The position numbers and the translations under genes are program-made. Shown here in pieces: positions 22,001-35,089 of a DNA stretch of 64,000 nt. How positions within the stretch are numbered: position 1 is the first letter of the stretch; each line of letters starts with the position of its first letter. Source of the DNA: Nymphaea colorata (Eukaryota; Streptophyta; Magnoliopsida; Nymphaeales; Nymphaeaceae); assembly GCF_008831285.2 (NCBI RefSeq), contig NC_045138.2, positions 3,760,143-3,824,142 on the forward strand, read 5' to 3'. The notes below the pieces were generated by a model that saw nothing but the letters and a program-made list of their open reading frames with translations, ran no database searches and was not told where the DNA came from.

Positions 22001-25000
22001 GTTTAAGACCACGAAAAGAAGCACCCATCTTCTTCATTCTCATCTTCATTCACCTCATCTACATAAAACATGACACCACATAACCAGAAGCCTACACCTT
22101 CTTCTAAGCTTGCATTATGGTACTTGTATCCCTATTGGTCACCTGAAATCTTAAGAAGTGGAATTTCACAGCTCAACTGGCGAGCTTAAGTTCTTAATAC
22201 CGTTTGGGCGCCCATACAAAGAAATTACATCAACAATACCTCATGATTTCGTAATTTTGATGCCCTTACAGCTTTTTCGTCTTTTTGGGAACTCCAAGAG
22301 CTGTTATGATTTAATAAATAGCCTTGAACTGTCTCCCTCCAACTGAAAATAGAAGCACTATAATAGTTCCATCACATGGATGTGGGTGCAGATGAGAGGA
22401 TTGGTTTTGGAGGGAGAACCAATTTCAAAGAACCTAATTTATTTATAATAATAATAATAATATATTCATTCTCGGGCTTTTGCTATCAAGATTTTCCTCA
22501 GATATTAATTGGAAAATTTGTTTTTTCTGTGGGAAATACTCGGTATTTGAAAATTTTAAGAATATATAAATAATAAAAAATTACCAAATTACAAGTTTTT
22601 TCAGTATTGTAGGAGAAAATATGAGAGAGAAGGAAAGGAGAAAGAAAGAGTGGAGAGTTTCAAACTCGATAAAGAGAAAAAAAGAGGGATGAACAAGGCC
22701 CTGACTAGAAGAGGGAAAAGGCCCTCCTTCAACCTGGGCTTCAAGGGCTCCTCCACCCATGGAAGGCCTCCATCCGTATTGATGGAGGGTTCTTTTCCAC
22801 TTTAGTCAATTTTTTAGCTTCTTGTTTATACTAAAATTTTTTTTGCCATTTTTTTCTTCTCTTCTTTATTGTAAAAGTTAAAATAATTTTAAGTGTAGAT
22901 ATATATATATATATATATTTCTTTGCCACAACAGAACTCGAGAAAAATGCCATACACCAGCATGGTGCCACAACCTCTTTATAGAGTCCACGTTACATGG
23001 CACAGTGGTTTGAAGCATTTTGTTTTCTTCTACAAAATTTTCAGTAGATTGCCTATATATTCTCTCCACATATTCTGAAAAAACTTCCAATCATGTAAAA
23101 AGTTGAGTATACCTTTAAAGTTTAAACAATATCAAAGAATTTATTCTAATGTCTCTTGAAGAGGAAAACGTACTACTACACTCTGCTTCAAACTAATTTC
23201 ACTGAAATTAAGAGAACGACTGTGATGTTTGGATTATATGAGTTCTTTCGCTCCTTGGTGCCTTTGGCCCCACAATCCGAATATGATCTGAAAAAGGCAT
23301 TTTGGACTCACTAAAACAATCACAAGCAAAAGAAAAATGTATAATCTAGATGCTGGTCCCATAGCATATAAACCTATGCAAAAAAAACACCTGAATCCTC
23401 TCAATGGTCTTCATTAGAAACTCAGATCCAACAAGTCCAGGTAAATCATATCACTAGATAATACAGATCAACCTTCCCGTAAACAATCACAATCATCCTA
23501 TAACAAATAGGAGATGCACAAAAGGAAGTAAAAATTTGCAAGTGTTCTTTCAGTTTTTAATGGTTTCTTCTTGCTTTTTTTTAATCGATTAACATGTCCT
23601 CTTGCAAAGAAAGGTAGGAAGCATTCCAACAAAAACAGCATGAAGCCAAGTAAAACAATAAGCAAGGATCTGTCATCAGTAACTTCCAACTTTCAAACTA
23701 AGAGGAGGAGAAGCAGCAAGACAAAACATTTCTAAGAAACTTAAGATATAAATCTATTCCTTACTTCCTTAGATGAGTTAAAATTCAGGATAGATACTTG
23801 AGAATCTTTATCATCTGCACTGTACACAGCAAATACGCTATCACCATTGGGATGCCATGTTATGTTGTCAGGTGACTTCCACATTGACGATAAGCAGTCA
23901 GTTGAACTTAGCAAGGAGACATAAGATCTGTGGTTTTAGAGTTATCACGTCAAGGCAGAAATTTATTTAGACAGCTACGATTCCAAGTTCCAACAGATGA
24001 AAAAGGAAAGGAAGAGAAGGATCACAAGATAGCAAAATTTCAGAATGGTACCCTAACCACATTTTGTAAGCAAACAGCCCTATATGCTAACAAAGAGCTA
24101 ATACTAAAAAACCTTAGATATAATAAATCATGACATGATAACCAGATTAGAGGTCCAAGTATTGTCACTATATAGAATAAATACTGTTAAAAAGGAAGCT
24201 TCAAGGAAAAAAAAATCAGAAGAAAAAAAAAGGAGTACAATTAGTGTGAAAAACAATGATAAGATGTCAAGAAAGAGATAGTAGGACAGAGTTAATTTGG
24301 AAGCTCCTAAACTGAAATTGCCATGTCTGGGAAAGTTACTTGATTAGAACAAATGTTTGTATATGACATCCTTTTACCAAGACAGAGAGTTAGCCACCTC
24401 GGTATTAATTCATTTTTTAACCTACAACATATTATCAAATCAAAAAACAATTCTCATTGAATAGGAAACTTCAAACTTAAACTTTATGCTAATGAAAAAT
24501 GTAAAATTTAGGAAATTCAAAATTTTACCTCAAGGTATGAAGCCAATAAAAGTAGGTAGGTAACTCAGACTAAAGATGAGACTAAGCTAATAACCGCAAA
24601 TGGATACTGATAAAAATATGGGATAGGTTTCTGAAGAAACATTTGCCACTGACATCCATTAGAATTTAGAAAGAGCCTTGTCTAGCCTCGACAGCTCCAA
24701 AGGCATGGTTGGACAAATTAATAATGTTTAACCTTGCAGTTAAATCCAGTTATACTGACACAGTTTCATTTTCAAAGAATTCAAGTGCACGTATATTAAT
24801 TTTTCTACTTTATGTGGATGACGTGATCATTACAAGCAGTGATCGAAGCAGCATAAGAAAAAGAAAAGCTCCTTTAAGAAACAGTTTACAGCAAGGATTT
24901 TGGGTAACTTGATTTAGTTTCACATTGGTGAGGTAGAATTGTCCCAGAAATTACCTTTGGTCTCAAACTAAACTTGCCGTTCATGTAATTTATAGACAAA

Positions 25001-28000
25001 GTATAGCAGGACTGTTGGCACTCTAAAAGCTGCTGAACCGAAAGGGAAAATCAATAACGAAAAAAACTCTGAAGAACCCACTCATGACCGAGTTGACTGC
25101 TGCTCTTTCATACCTTACCACCATAAGCTGTGATATTGTCCATGGCATTCATGTGGCAAATCAATTTTAGTAAGCACCAAACAGCATACATATATTGTTG
25201 TTTTTTGTATTATTTGATGTAATATTACATCTATTATTAGTTATTACCATAAGATTCTTCTCGTCTTCATCAGCTTCAATGAAATTAACCACTCACATTG
25301 ATTCAGATTAGGAGTTACCTGATAATCGACACACTAACACTGCAATGTGTTTTTCTAGATGAGACTTATTGGAGGTGCAAATGCAATTAAAAGTTTCATA
25401 ATTTTCACTCCCACCACCTAAAGTATAATACCATGCAATGATATTAGCTGCAAAGGAAGTCGTATGGCTGAAAAGCGTGCTCATAGACATAGGGATTGAT
25501 CATAAATTGTGCACCAAATTGTTACTAGTAACGACACATTTCATGAGAGGACCAAGTACATACAGACGGATGCTCGACCATGCTAGCCAAGAATATTTGA
25601 AATCTTAAAGAAAAGAACCAGGTTATCACAGTTTTCCTATAAATCTCAATTATCAGATGTTTTGCCAAGCCAATAGCTTCACCCTACTTATTATTTATTC
25701 ACAGCCAAGTTTCAGCAATGGCATGGTGAATTTGAGGATCTTATATAGATACTGTCTATGCTCATGTGCATGTATTTCAAGTATATACATATACTACTAT
25801 ATGTGATACATGTACATATGCTTGTAATGCGATATGATGTATTAACATATGTATACAATACATTTTTTAGGTGTTTATGATGTATTAATGTATGTATATA
25901 ATAGATTTTTTTTGGTGTTTATGATGTATTAATATAAGTATCATTGTATATAATAAATTTTTTAGGTGTTTGTGACTCTTACAATTGCTTTTTTGTGCAT
26001 GGGCAGCATGATTATTTTGACAATGATCAGTCCCTTGTAGTGGATGTTGGAGAAAGCCAGCAGCTAGCACACAGTCTGCTGCCACTTTTCCTCTTTGTAT
26101 TTTATATGGGGATGAAACCCCACCTTACACTGTCTATTCAAGCATTCCACTAACCAAAAAAATATATATATATTTTTTAAGCTTTGTGATTTTAACACCT
26201 TATGCACCTTGGCTGATATAATTTGTGCAGCTGAATTTGCTAAATTCTTTGACTCTCTTTCCTCACTTTGAGAACAATATCTAAGTACCAGATCCTTTCA
26301 ACGAAGATTCGCTCCTCACTCTTTAACTCATTCTCGCTTTTACCACTTCTGAAATACAAAATATGAACTCCCATAAAAGAAGCACTGGTCCAAAGACTCC
26401 AAAACAACTTAAACTAGCCAGAGCTTACTTCATATCATTGCTAAAGATATCACAATTGCTTCAAAAACATTGTGATAATATAGACACAACAGGAAAAAAG
26501 CCATCACAACGTTTTTAGAATATCACTAAAAATCAATTCTCACTCCATTATCAAATAAAATGTTGTAAAATTTTCCCTTTTTAAATAAAACATTTTTAAT
26601 GTTCTTCAAACTTTTATTTTCACTTTATGTTCCGTGTAGCTACAAAAAATAATTTTTGAAGCCTTATCAATGTTCTTGGAAGTAAATTAAAAGAAAACTC
26701 AAAATTTGACAACATTTTCAATTAGTTTTAATTTTTATATATTTTTAATTTTTGAGTTTGCAAGCAAACAAGTTTGGAAAAATACCTGAGAAAAAACACT
26801 GCCAGTACAACTATCCTCATGGTCTGAGTTTTAGATATTTAAAAGAAAAAATGCATGAAATTTGAGCTTCTTATATCTCTAAATTAATAGGATTCACAGA
26901 CAACAAATGGAACACACTTTCAAATAATTAAGGATTTGAGATTAATTTGGCAGAATATTTAAGCTTACATAGTTTCCATGAACAGCCATGGCATATAGAA
27001 TCATCAGACAGGAGTGCCTAACTGTACACCCAGCAAAATAACTAATGCCACTTACAATAATCTATGGCCCTAAATTTAGGTTCACATTTTGACAACATAG
27101 AAATTGCTGGCTCTGCAAACAGACATTACCTTCCCAACAGAAATTGCAAATTCAACTTTCCTTTCTTGAGTGAAATTTATGTACAAAACTAATCATGGAA
27201 TTCTTTTGCATCGGACGGTGCCCTGAAATCATAATAAAGAAACTAAGGAGTGTTTGATTAACTCAGATCTTAGATTCCAGGGTCTGATTTAACATACCCA
27301 ACTTAAATCTATACTTTAAACGAACCACAGATTTAAGATCTCTATTACACCTCAAACCTAGTATCTAGGAACCTAAGTTCTCAGAACACCTCATATCTAG
27401 GACCTCAGGTAATCAAATGCACTCATAGTGTTTATTTTGGATTTCCTGTCAAAGAATCAAAAGGTTCTTCTTGTTCACACCTTCTTTTGTGCTTTCTAAA
27501 AGAGACATTGTTTAGTCTTTACATCTAACAGACACTGACAAAAGATTTCCACCATTAGTCTTATTAAATGTTTTTCCAATATTGCTGCAAATGGGGAGAT
27601 TCGTTAAATTTCTACTAAGTGGCAGAACAGGACCAGAGAAAAGGATCTGGAACATTATCGAGATTAAGCAAGCTTTAATGTGCCAAGATAACGAATATTA
27701 GTGCTAAAACTCAGTAACCATTGGTACCCTAGAGTCCAGATGAAAATGATAATAACTGCAACGAGCAACTGGGAAATTTTGGTTAAAAAAAGTCATCAAG
27801 AGATGAAAGTCAGATACCATACCCTTTTGATTGGAGCTTCCATAATTTAACAATTCCATCCAAATCACTGCATAACAATGATCAGCTTCAATTTAGATTT
27901 TAGCTACAGAGAGAGAGAGAGAAGCATTATTAAAAACCAGGCTGTTGAGTGCCCAACCAAGCCTCTGAATTTTCAAATGGCAGGCTGCCTAGAAACAACT

Positions 28001-30667
28001 AGCCTACACGACCACTGAAGCATAGGTGTATTTTTGATAACATAGATTCATAAAATATAATAATGATCAATTACTAAAAGCTTCATCCGCAGTACATTAG
28101 GTTGCACACCTGACTTGGGTGCAGCAACCGATCTGCAGAACCCATGTGACATGCAAGGATCAACATTCCTTCATTCCTCCTTACTTTATAATTTCTTCTA
28201 GAGCAAATCAACACAAATTTCTCCTTCATACTGTCAATCCATTTTATTTTTCCCTTTCGACATAAATTTTGTATTTCTAGTTCCAAATACTCAGCAAGAC
28301 AGTTGCATTCAGTTCAAATAACTCCTCTCAGCAATTAGCAACTCATCCTTTACTATCCATATTCCCTGGAAATTATGACGAAAAGAAAAATGGCTCACCT
28401 TGTTGCGATTTCATCTCTTATAGGATTTAAAGCAAGACTTCTCAATTTTCTCTTGTGTTGGCTGGAAATTTGGGTGCATGGCCGAACGTGAATCATGCAA
28501 GGAGCTGACAAACTACGTATAACAGGAATTAGGCCTTTATTTTCTTCCCTTCCTGCACAGGCACAAAACAATTAAATTGTCACATTTTACTATATGACAG
28601 CCAGGTTGTGTCTAGTAACAAATGCGAGAACATAAAGATCCCCAGATGTGAATTTTAGTACTACCATACAATTTACTAAGTTCTGTAAGCTCTTGCTTCT
28701 AAAACAATTTTTATAGGTAAGCCCTGTCGGTGGTCCACCCTTCAGTACAAAGTACAAACTAATAACTTCAGGTTACCTTTTGGCAATATTGTTGGTTGCC
28801 TAGCCTCCGGAGAAATAAGTTGAGATCTGGATCGATTTTGAATTTGAGGTTGAATTTCATCAATGCACATAACAGTTGTTGGTCCATCAGTAAAACTGGC
28901 TTTCATACTACCATGATCTGCAGTGGATTTTAATTCTCCACCATCAGTGTTTCTTCTGAGGCAGGCTACCTTTGATTGATACTCATTTAACCTGCTCTTA
29001 GTCTCTTCTAGCTGCATGTCTTTTCAAACAGGATAATAATTAGTCAATATCGGAAAACCCCTTGTTCAATGTTGCATGCAAAGAATAATAACAAATTAAG
29101 TGAAATAATAACAAATTAAGTGAGCAATAGAGATGGCTTAAATATGTGCATTTTCAATGGCCGAAGAGAAATGTCAGCACAACTTTAGATTCTGGCCATT
29201 GAGCTTACCTTTAAGAAAAAACCATGCAGGTTAAATTATAGTTATCAAAATCACCTACAGCAAGCAGATATCTTGATCCCTAGGAACTTGGAAGCAGAAT
29301 CCTGATTCCAAATCATGGAAATCCCAGTTTCTCGGTTATTTACTTTAGATTGACCTCAGATCAAATTTGTTACGTTATATCCTTCTTTTCTTTTTGAGTT
29401 TTACTTATGGATAACAATTTATTAGCACCTTACGTGGTCCAAGATATGACATCCTGCTGCCCACTTTCTGAATGGTCCAAACTATGGGAACAATTGCTCT
29501 CCAATTCCAATTCCCATGCCCTTCCTTGAAAAGATGATCATCAAATTGAAAACCTCACAATCCCAAAAGTAATGTTCTGTTTACTAATTTTCAAGTTCAT
29601 AACCTAGAGGTCATACAGCGTCAAGAAGATATTAAGATGTTGAGATAAAGGGATGCCTCTGAGTAAGCTATCTCATAATATCAACTAGTTGTGCAACTAA
29701 TAGGCATCAAACCTGTAAAACGTAAAACTGCTATCATTGGTTTCTCATCTGAAGCACATTATGACAAGGACTTGATCCGACCATTATTAATTCCTTTACA
29801 GATAGCTTCCATAGCCTCTTATCAACAAATGACTAACTGCTCTTATGAAGCAACGATTATTTAAAACCTACTATCCTATTTTATAGGATGATATTTTCTT
29901 GTATTAGTGCTTTATTTATTTGCACGCACCGAAAGACTTTTGCATGTTTGTCCTGCTATCCTTCCATTCAATGTGGCATGGAAACGATTTGAAAGATTCG
30001 TTAATGTATGTTGCAATGACGAATAGTACCAGTGACAGATATGTCATGTCAAAGCAAACGCAAAAAAGCTCGGCACTAACTAAAAGTGTTCCTCTTGGTG
30101 ATGCTATCATTTTGCACAAGAGTTGTCAAAATTACTGGCTCTATTGTGGGATTAGGCGCATGATCTACATCAGAATGTAAATCAGGAAAGGTGATGGGAC
30201 GGGGAACAAAAAGAAAAGTCGGGAGAGGTAATTGAGCAACTCGTGGTTGCTTCGTCTTTCTCAAAAGGCTAACTAAACGTTGATGAAAAGAAAAACAGAA
30301 GAAAACTAGGGTTTTAGACATCAGTTATGGCATCCGGAAACAGTTAAAGAGCATCGCTGTAGAGGCGGTCAAATAAAGAGGGAAAACAAGACGGCCCAAC
30401 TACTTAGAAACGACAAGGGCAGATGAGCGACATCAACAGGAAACCGAAAGACAACATTGGTGCATGATTCAGAGATGAGAAACAGCACGCAACTTGTTTA
30501 GAGAAGTAGGATACTCTCTGGGCGAGATGCTCCACTTCTTTGTACTTGTGCTCGATAAAAGCCACCAAAGCTTCTTCGTCTTCTTCCTCTACATCACGGT
30601 CATCTTCGTCACCACTAGCCACGACGACGTCCTCCTTCATTTTCTTTTTCTTCCTCACATGGTCCAT
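19080..30667 (-). CDS. Coiled-coil/WD40-repeat protein, copy A
   Basis: Seven exons on the minus strand: 30667-30494, 29011-28777, 28552-28399, 27867-27823, 23927-23765, 20779-20412 and 19398-19080. All introns are GT-AG, giving 485 residues. Exon 1 (MDHVRKKKKMKED) is very acidic and then helical with heptad-like spacing. Exon 2 continues the coiled coil and a Ser/Lys-rich linker. Exons 3-7 carry WD40 blades: GIVKLWKL, ITWHPNGDSVF, HSVILWNEKN, IIGFDVDG, LRLFDMRV and [10 protein letters not shown]. The start at 30667 follows the paralogue; an in-frame ATG at 30676 is possible. Exon 2 must end at the donor after CCAAAAG (28777): reading on meets a stop within about 40 bases. This drops roughly 45 linker residues present in copy B. 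A WD40 propeller usually acts as a protein-binding platform; the partner is unknown. I remember related plant proteins but no established name. Confidence 0.82.
24709..25690 (+). pseudogene. Degenerate Ty1/copia pol remnant in intron 4 of copy A
   Basis: Lies antisense to the host gene. In order, with frame breaks, it shows the reverse-transcriptase core FLLYVDDVIITSSD (about 24805-24845), the later motif ALSYLTTISCDIVHGIHVANQF in parts (about 25100-25165), the RNase H piece AAKEVVWLKSVLIDIG (about 25450-25497), an FHERTKYI piece near 25530-25560, and a QLSDVL end motif near 25650. The order is that of copia pol 3' ends. Many stops and gaps show an old copy. LTRs were not found. Confidence 0.75.
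25850..25975. repeat. AT-rich tandem repeat, about two and a half copies
   Basis: A ~55-60 bp unit carrying TTTTTTAGGTGTTTATGATGTATTAAT-type sequence and a GTATATAATA stretch is repeated with small changes in intron 4 of copy A. Confidence 0.7.
27247..27425. mobile_element. Tourist-like MITE in intron 4 of copy A
   Basis: The ends are inverted: left GGAGTGTTTGATTAACTCAG, right on the other strand TGAGTGCATTTGATTACCTG. The interior is rich in AGATCT/CTAGG/CTCAG motifs. Flanks are TAA on the left and TAG on the right, near the 3-bp TAA/TTA duplication of PIF/Harbinger-type elements but not exact. Confidence 0.5.
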
Positions 30668-33600
30668 CGTGTACAAAGAAGCCGAAAATCCGTCCCGTTC
30701 TCGGGCGAGGAACTAACCGGAGGGATGGAGACGCCGCTGATGAAGAGAAAAAATTAAGCCTCGAGAGGGCGGTACAAAGCTCCTAAAGAACCACACTGCA
30801 CGCACGGACCGAGTGATGGGTATCCTTTGACCGCAGCGTAAAACCCCGGGAATCCCAGACTCTTGGCCTTCCGTCTGCGCATGGGGTCGATACATTGAGG
30901 CTGATAATAAAATTTATGAAGAGAGTTTGATTTTTTTTTTTTTTTTTTTAATTTGTCACATGGATATGGGCTTGGTAAATACATTTAGTTTATGGCGATC
31001 AACTTTAGCAAGGCATCTTTGTTTTCAACAAATTCTTTAATAGTGACGACACATACAACATGTTTTGATGGACATGAAGTAATGGATTATCGTCCACGAC
31101 AATGCAAAATTAATTATTATCGCACTAGCTAATGGCTGATCTTCTTACTTTTGTTTTTAAAGATATGAAAGAGTTCTTCATGTATGGTCAAACTATCTTT
31201 CATGTTCCCGAAGTAGTTGCCGTATACTTTACATCAGGATATGATAATATAAACCTTTGTTTGTTTCGAATACCACCAACAAAAAAAAATTTGCATTTTG
31301 TTCCAAAATCAGCACATGACCTAAAAGTCTTTCCTCTATTACCAATGAAACCTCCAGAATCGTCTAACTATGTAGAGTTGCATTCCCCTTGGTGAAATTA
31401 TCGACACCAATTAATTTTTTACCAGCAGGGATATATATATATATATCCAACATTCTCCCGCTTGATGGGCTGAGACCACTATTATGTTAAGATGATGTAA
31501 TTTTCTTTTGTGGTGTCATACCAGCAAACCGAATGGTACAGCCCTACAAGCATGACTGGATTTTGTATATCAATTTGGCCCTCTGAAACTATTTGGTAAT
31601 GGTACTCGTCCCTTTCTTGATTGACTGGAGTTGTTCCTTTAATTGAAGGACACAAGACCAGGTTTGGGCAGCATGCATTTGTTTTAAACTGCTACAGACC
31701 TTGAGAGAAGTTGTCAGGCCAACAAGTTGAGGGTGAACAGGTTCGTTCAAGGAGATTACGATCCACAGTTGATTTTGACGCACCTGTGAAGCATTTTCAG
31801 GATTAGGTTCTTTAGTTTTTTCATCAGCGACAGACAGCACCAATGTTAAATTTATCTGGATAAGTTTTGGGTACGTATCCGAGATGAGATGAGCTGAGCT
31901 GAGCTTCCTTCTGATGCGATGAATGAAGCCTTTTTCAAGCCTGACACCACAAAAAAAGATAATAATAATAATTGTGTCGTACCGACGTAACTGTGATGAC
32001 TAATCTATTTTACCGATACAGAGAATATCCTTTTTGCCCTCTCGCTGCCATAGGTATTCCTTGATTGCACCAATATTTTCGCGCACGTCTTCCTATGCAT
32101 GAGCCCCCTCTTCTCTCTCCAACGTCGCCGGTGCCCCCGTCTTGGTCATCGCCAGCACCAACGCAAACGCGCATCGCCTTGCTCTCATCGCCCTTCACAG
32201 AATCCAGGTATCTCTCTCTCTCTCTTCGAGCATAAATTTACTGAGGAAGAAGGGGCAAAAGCATACTTAGGTCATTTTGTTTAGGAAATTCTGCTGGCGG
32301 CAGATTGACTGGAAGAACCGTCACCTTAATTTCAGCATCTTAGTGTTCCCGGTCGTATAGAAAAAGTTGGATTTCTTATAGCAGCGGACTGATCTATTAT
32401 TGAATTTAGGTTTTCCTTTTGAAGAATTTATTTCCTGGAAGGAATTGGACTGTAAGTCTGGTTTCTCCTCTCGAGAATAAAATATTCTGCTGTTGTGATT
32501 TTGGTGGGAGTTGTCATGAATATTAAGAACTCAGATCGTTGTCGAACTTCACTCTTCTTTTGGGCTTTTTTTTTTTAAAAAAAATTATTAGTCAGACAAA
32601 CGGCTCTGGACATGTGGAAGATTTTTTTTTTTTTAAATTTAACAATGCAAATTTTCGTAATGAAGGTTTCGGCTTTGCGATGTTCAAATCAAGGGGGTTT
32701 CGTTGTTGAGCAATGAATAGAAGACCTAGTCAGGTACTTGTCTACTATTCTGAAATATACTCCGCATCAAAGTTCGTTCATTTTGTCTAAGTCATTTCAA
32801 TTTTTCGAATGTATTTTTGTAACTGGTTTTTGAGTGCAGCATGTACGCCTTAAATTATTAATGTAGTTGATATATTATTTTCTATAATTCTAACATTTTA
32901 GATTCAGTGAATTTCTTTTATGATGGCATGCTTTATGGTCCTTCTCTCTCATTAATGAGATCATCATCACCAGTATCAACAATGGAATATATCAACTACA
33001 TTTAGACAACATGTATAATCAAAATCTTTTTGTGTCTGCAGTTGTGAATAGATGCTTGAGAGACATCTTTGATGTAAGATCTCCATGTGAAAGCATGGAG
33101 AATTTCTTTCTTGTTCTCCACGGACAGCTAACACTTGAAATCCTGTGGCACTCTGTACCAGTAGAACTTGTAGTGAGCTGCTGCACAGTGTTCCTCTTAT
33201 GTTCTTTGTGTATTGTTGTTCCGTCATATAGAGTAAAAGGACACAAAAATAATGAGAACCCTGCAGAATAAATCTTCGGTTTCCATCCTAAGGTCTCTTG
33301 AACTTCATCATCCTTCTTTCCTAATTCTTGTGCTACCTACTGCATGTACAATAAATCCTACGGCTTGCTGCATATGGCCACCCATCTGATGACAATACAA
33401 ATGCATTTCTGAATTCATTCTGAATTTTTCTAAGTTTCAAAATAAGCTTTAAAAGTAGCACCTGTGAGAACTCAACTATTGATTTTAGTGGTAGTTAGAA
33501 TTCTTCTGTATGAATATCATGTCCACTGGCTCCAGGAACTGGGAAAATTATAGTTCTTCATATTTTGCTTCAATGGAGCAAGAACCAGTATCTATTGCAA

Positions 33601-34132
33601 GTGCTTTTAGCAATTTTTTTTTCTGACCTGGACCATGTCAAGTTGCAATCTGGTACTTTATCTTTGTTCAGACATGGCAAGCATTGTTTGTTTTATCAAA
33701 TGTCATTAATATACCTAAGGCAACTCTTTCTCTCTCTCTCTCTCTCACACACACACCCAGTTGCTAACCTAGTCTCTAAACTGAGGTAACCACAAAAGCA
33801 GGATGTGACCTTTGTTTGATATGGTTGCAATGTCTTTCAAAAATTGAGAAAGTACAATCAGATTGATGTCTCAGCAGCGTAAAACAACCTTTATCTAAGG
33901 TTGCTGTCTAACTTTGTTCTCTATTTTCTCGTGAGTTCTTGAGTACAAAGTCGACTTGTGAGCATAATAGGAGACAGACTGCTAGTGGCTTGTGAGCATA
34001 AATTGTATATAAAAGAATTCAAACAGCGTTTAATGCAATTTTCAATGGTTTTTTTAAACGATTGAAGGATATAGCAATGATGAAATGCACTGCGAGTCTG
34101 CGACTGCATATCTATACCGGTGATTAAATCAC

Positions 34133-34480
34133 TGCTATAGATCGACTAGGGCACCACCAATTTTAGAAGTGGGAAACTTCGCCGGTAGGGTAGCAATACC
34201 GGTGCTATTGTCACCGGTATTAGGCCTGGTTTCCTGTACACAGCTAATTCTCCAATCGCGAGGACCGGTACTAAAACAGAAAATGCAAGAGAGAGAAAAG
34301 CACATAAGTGGTTCGGCAGTAGTGACTGCCTACATCCACAAGAAGGAGATCAAAAATTCATTTGATCATCCAACGTCATGATATGGTCTCTCGTTCTACA
34401 ATCATCATTTGATCTAAAAGCTTATTCAATTCTCTCGAGATCTTACAATAAACAAACTGGGAGACGTTTCCAATAATGTC
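34133..34480. repeat. Possible LTR-retrotransposon fragment
   Basis: A stretch with AGTGGTTCGGCAGTAG and GCCTACATCCAC, then TCTCGAGATCTTACAATAAAC, resembles the GTGGTTCGG...CCTACGTCCACG signature common in LTRs of plant copia elements. Borders were not found. Confidence 0.35.
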
Positions 34481-34890
34481 ACCTGCTGAGCTCCTTTATT
34501 GTTGATAGGCATGCTTTTTTTATCACAATCACCCGTTAAGAGAGACCCCATAATAGATGAGGAAGTAGTGTCTTTCACACCAGATCTTTTTTGGAGATCT
34601 CGATATCGTTGTCACTACTATATCGCCAACCACGACGAATGTTCTGATTATAGATGTTACTACCGTCCTCATCGAGTTTGGGTTGGATTTAAATCTTACA
34701 TTTTTTATCATCATAATTCAAATTACAACTTACGAGTATTGTTTTTACCAAATATATATGCAGGCGCGTTCGTCAACCATCACAGTTGCCGTTGGTGCCA
34801 GTCATGCGGCGTGCTCGTCTATCTACAGCGGTCATCTTGCATGTTCCATACGCTAGTTGAATGCTGTTTATTTAGGTCATAGTGTGTGGA

Positions 34891-35089
34891 CCAAGCCTAG
34901 TGCAAGGGCTGAGCAGAATTTTTTCATAAAATAGTTGAATTATAGTTTCAAAATTTGATAGAAATTGAAATATTATTTTTTTAAAGATTTTATATAAGAT
35001 AAATGATTTTGTAAATTAAAAAAAAAAAAAATTTGAGGGGGTTGTTGGGGCAAGGCCCCCGGCGGCCCCCTTTTGCCTCCGCCGGCCCT
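34891..35089. mobile_element. Possible small hAT-like element
   Basis: The right end holds a GC-rich block (GGGGCAAGGCCCCCGGCGG, then CCGCCGGCCCTGG) that, inverted, has a CCAGGGCC-type hAT end. The left end is CCAAGCCTAGTGCAAGGGC. The flanks are GTGTGGA and GTGTGCA, six of seven matching. The centre is AT-rich with a long A run. Confidence 0.35.

Noticed and set aside
19080..30667. Copy A of the WD40 gene as a pseudogene
   Set aside because: Apparent stop after exon 2 disappears with an earlier GT donor, after which all seven exons join in frame; called as a gene with reduced confidence.
31132..31395. 87-codon plus-strand ORF between the WD40 genes
   Set aside because: No recognised family, no exon neighbours or splice signals, AT-rich surroundings; mentioned only in the intergenic entry.
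32095..32212. GC-rich patch ending in a GT donor-like site, possibly a first exon
   Set aside because: The frame is ambiguous and no downstream exon with protein similarity was found.
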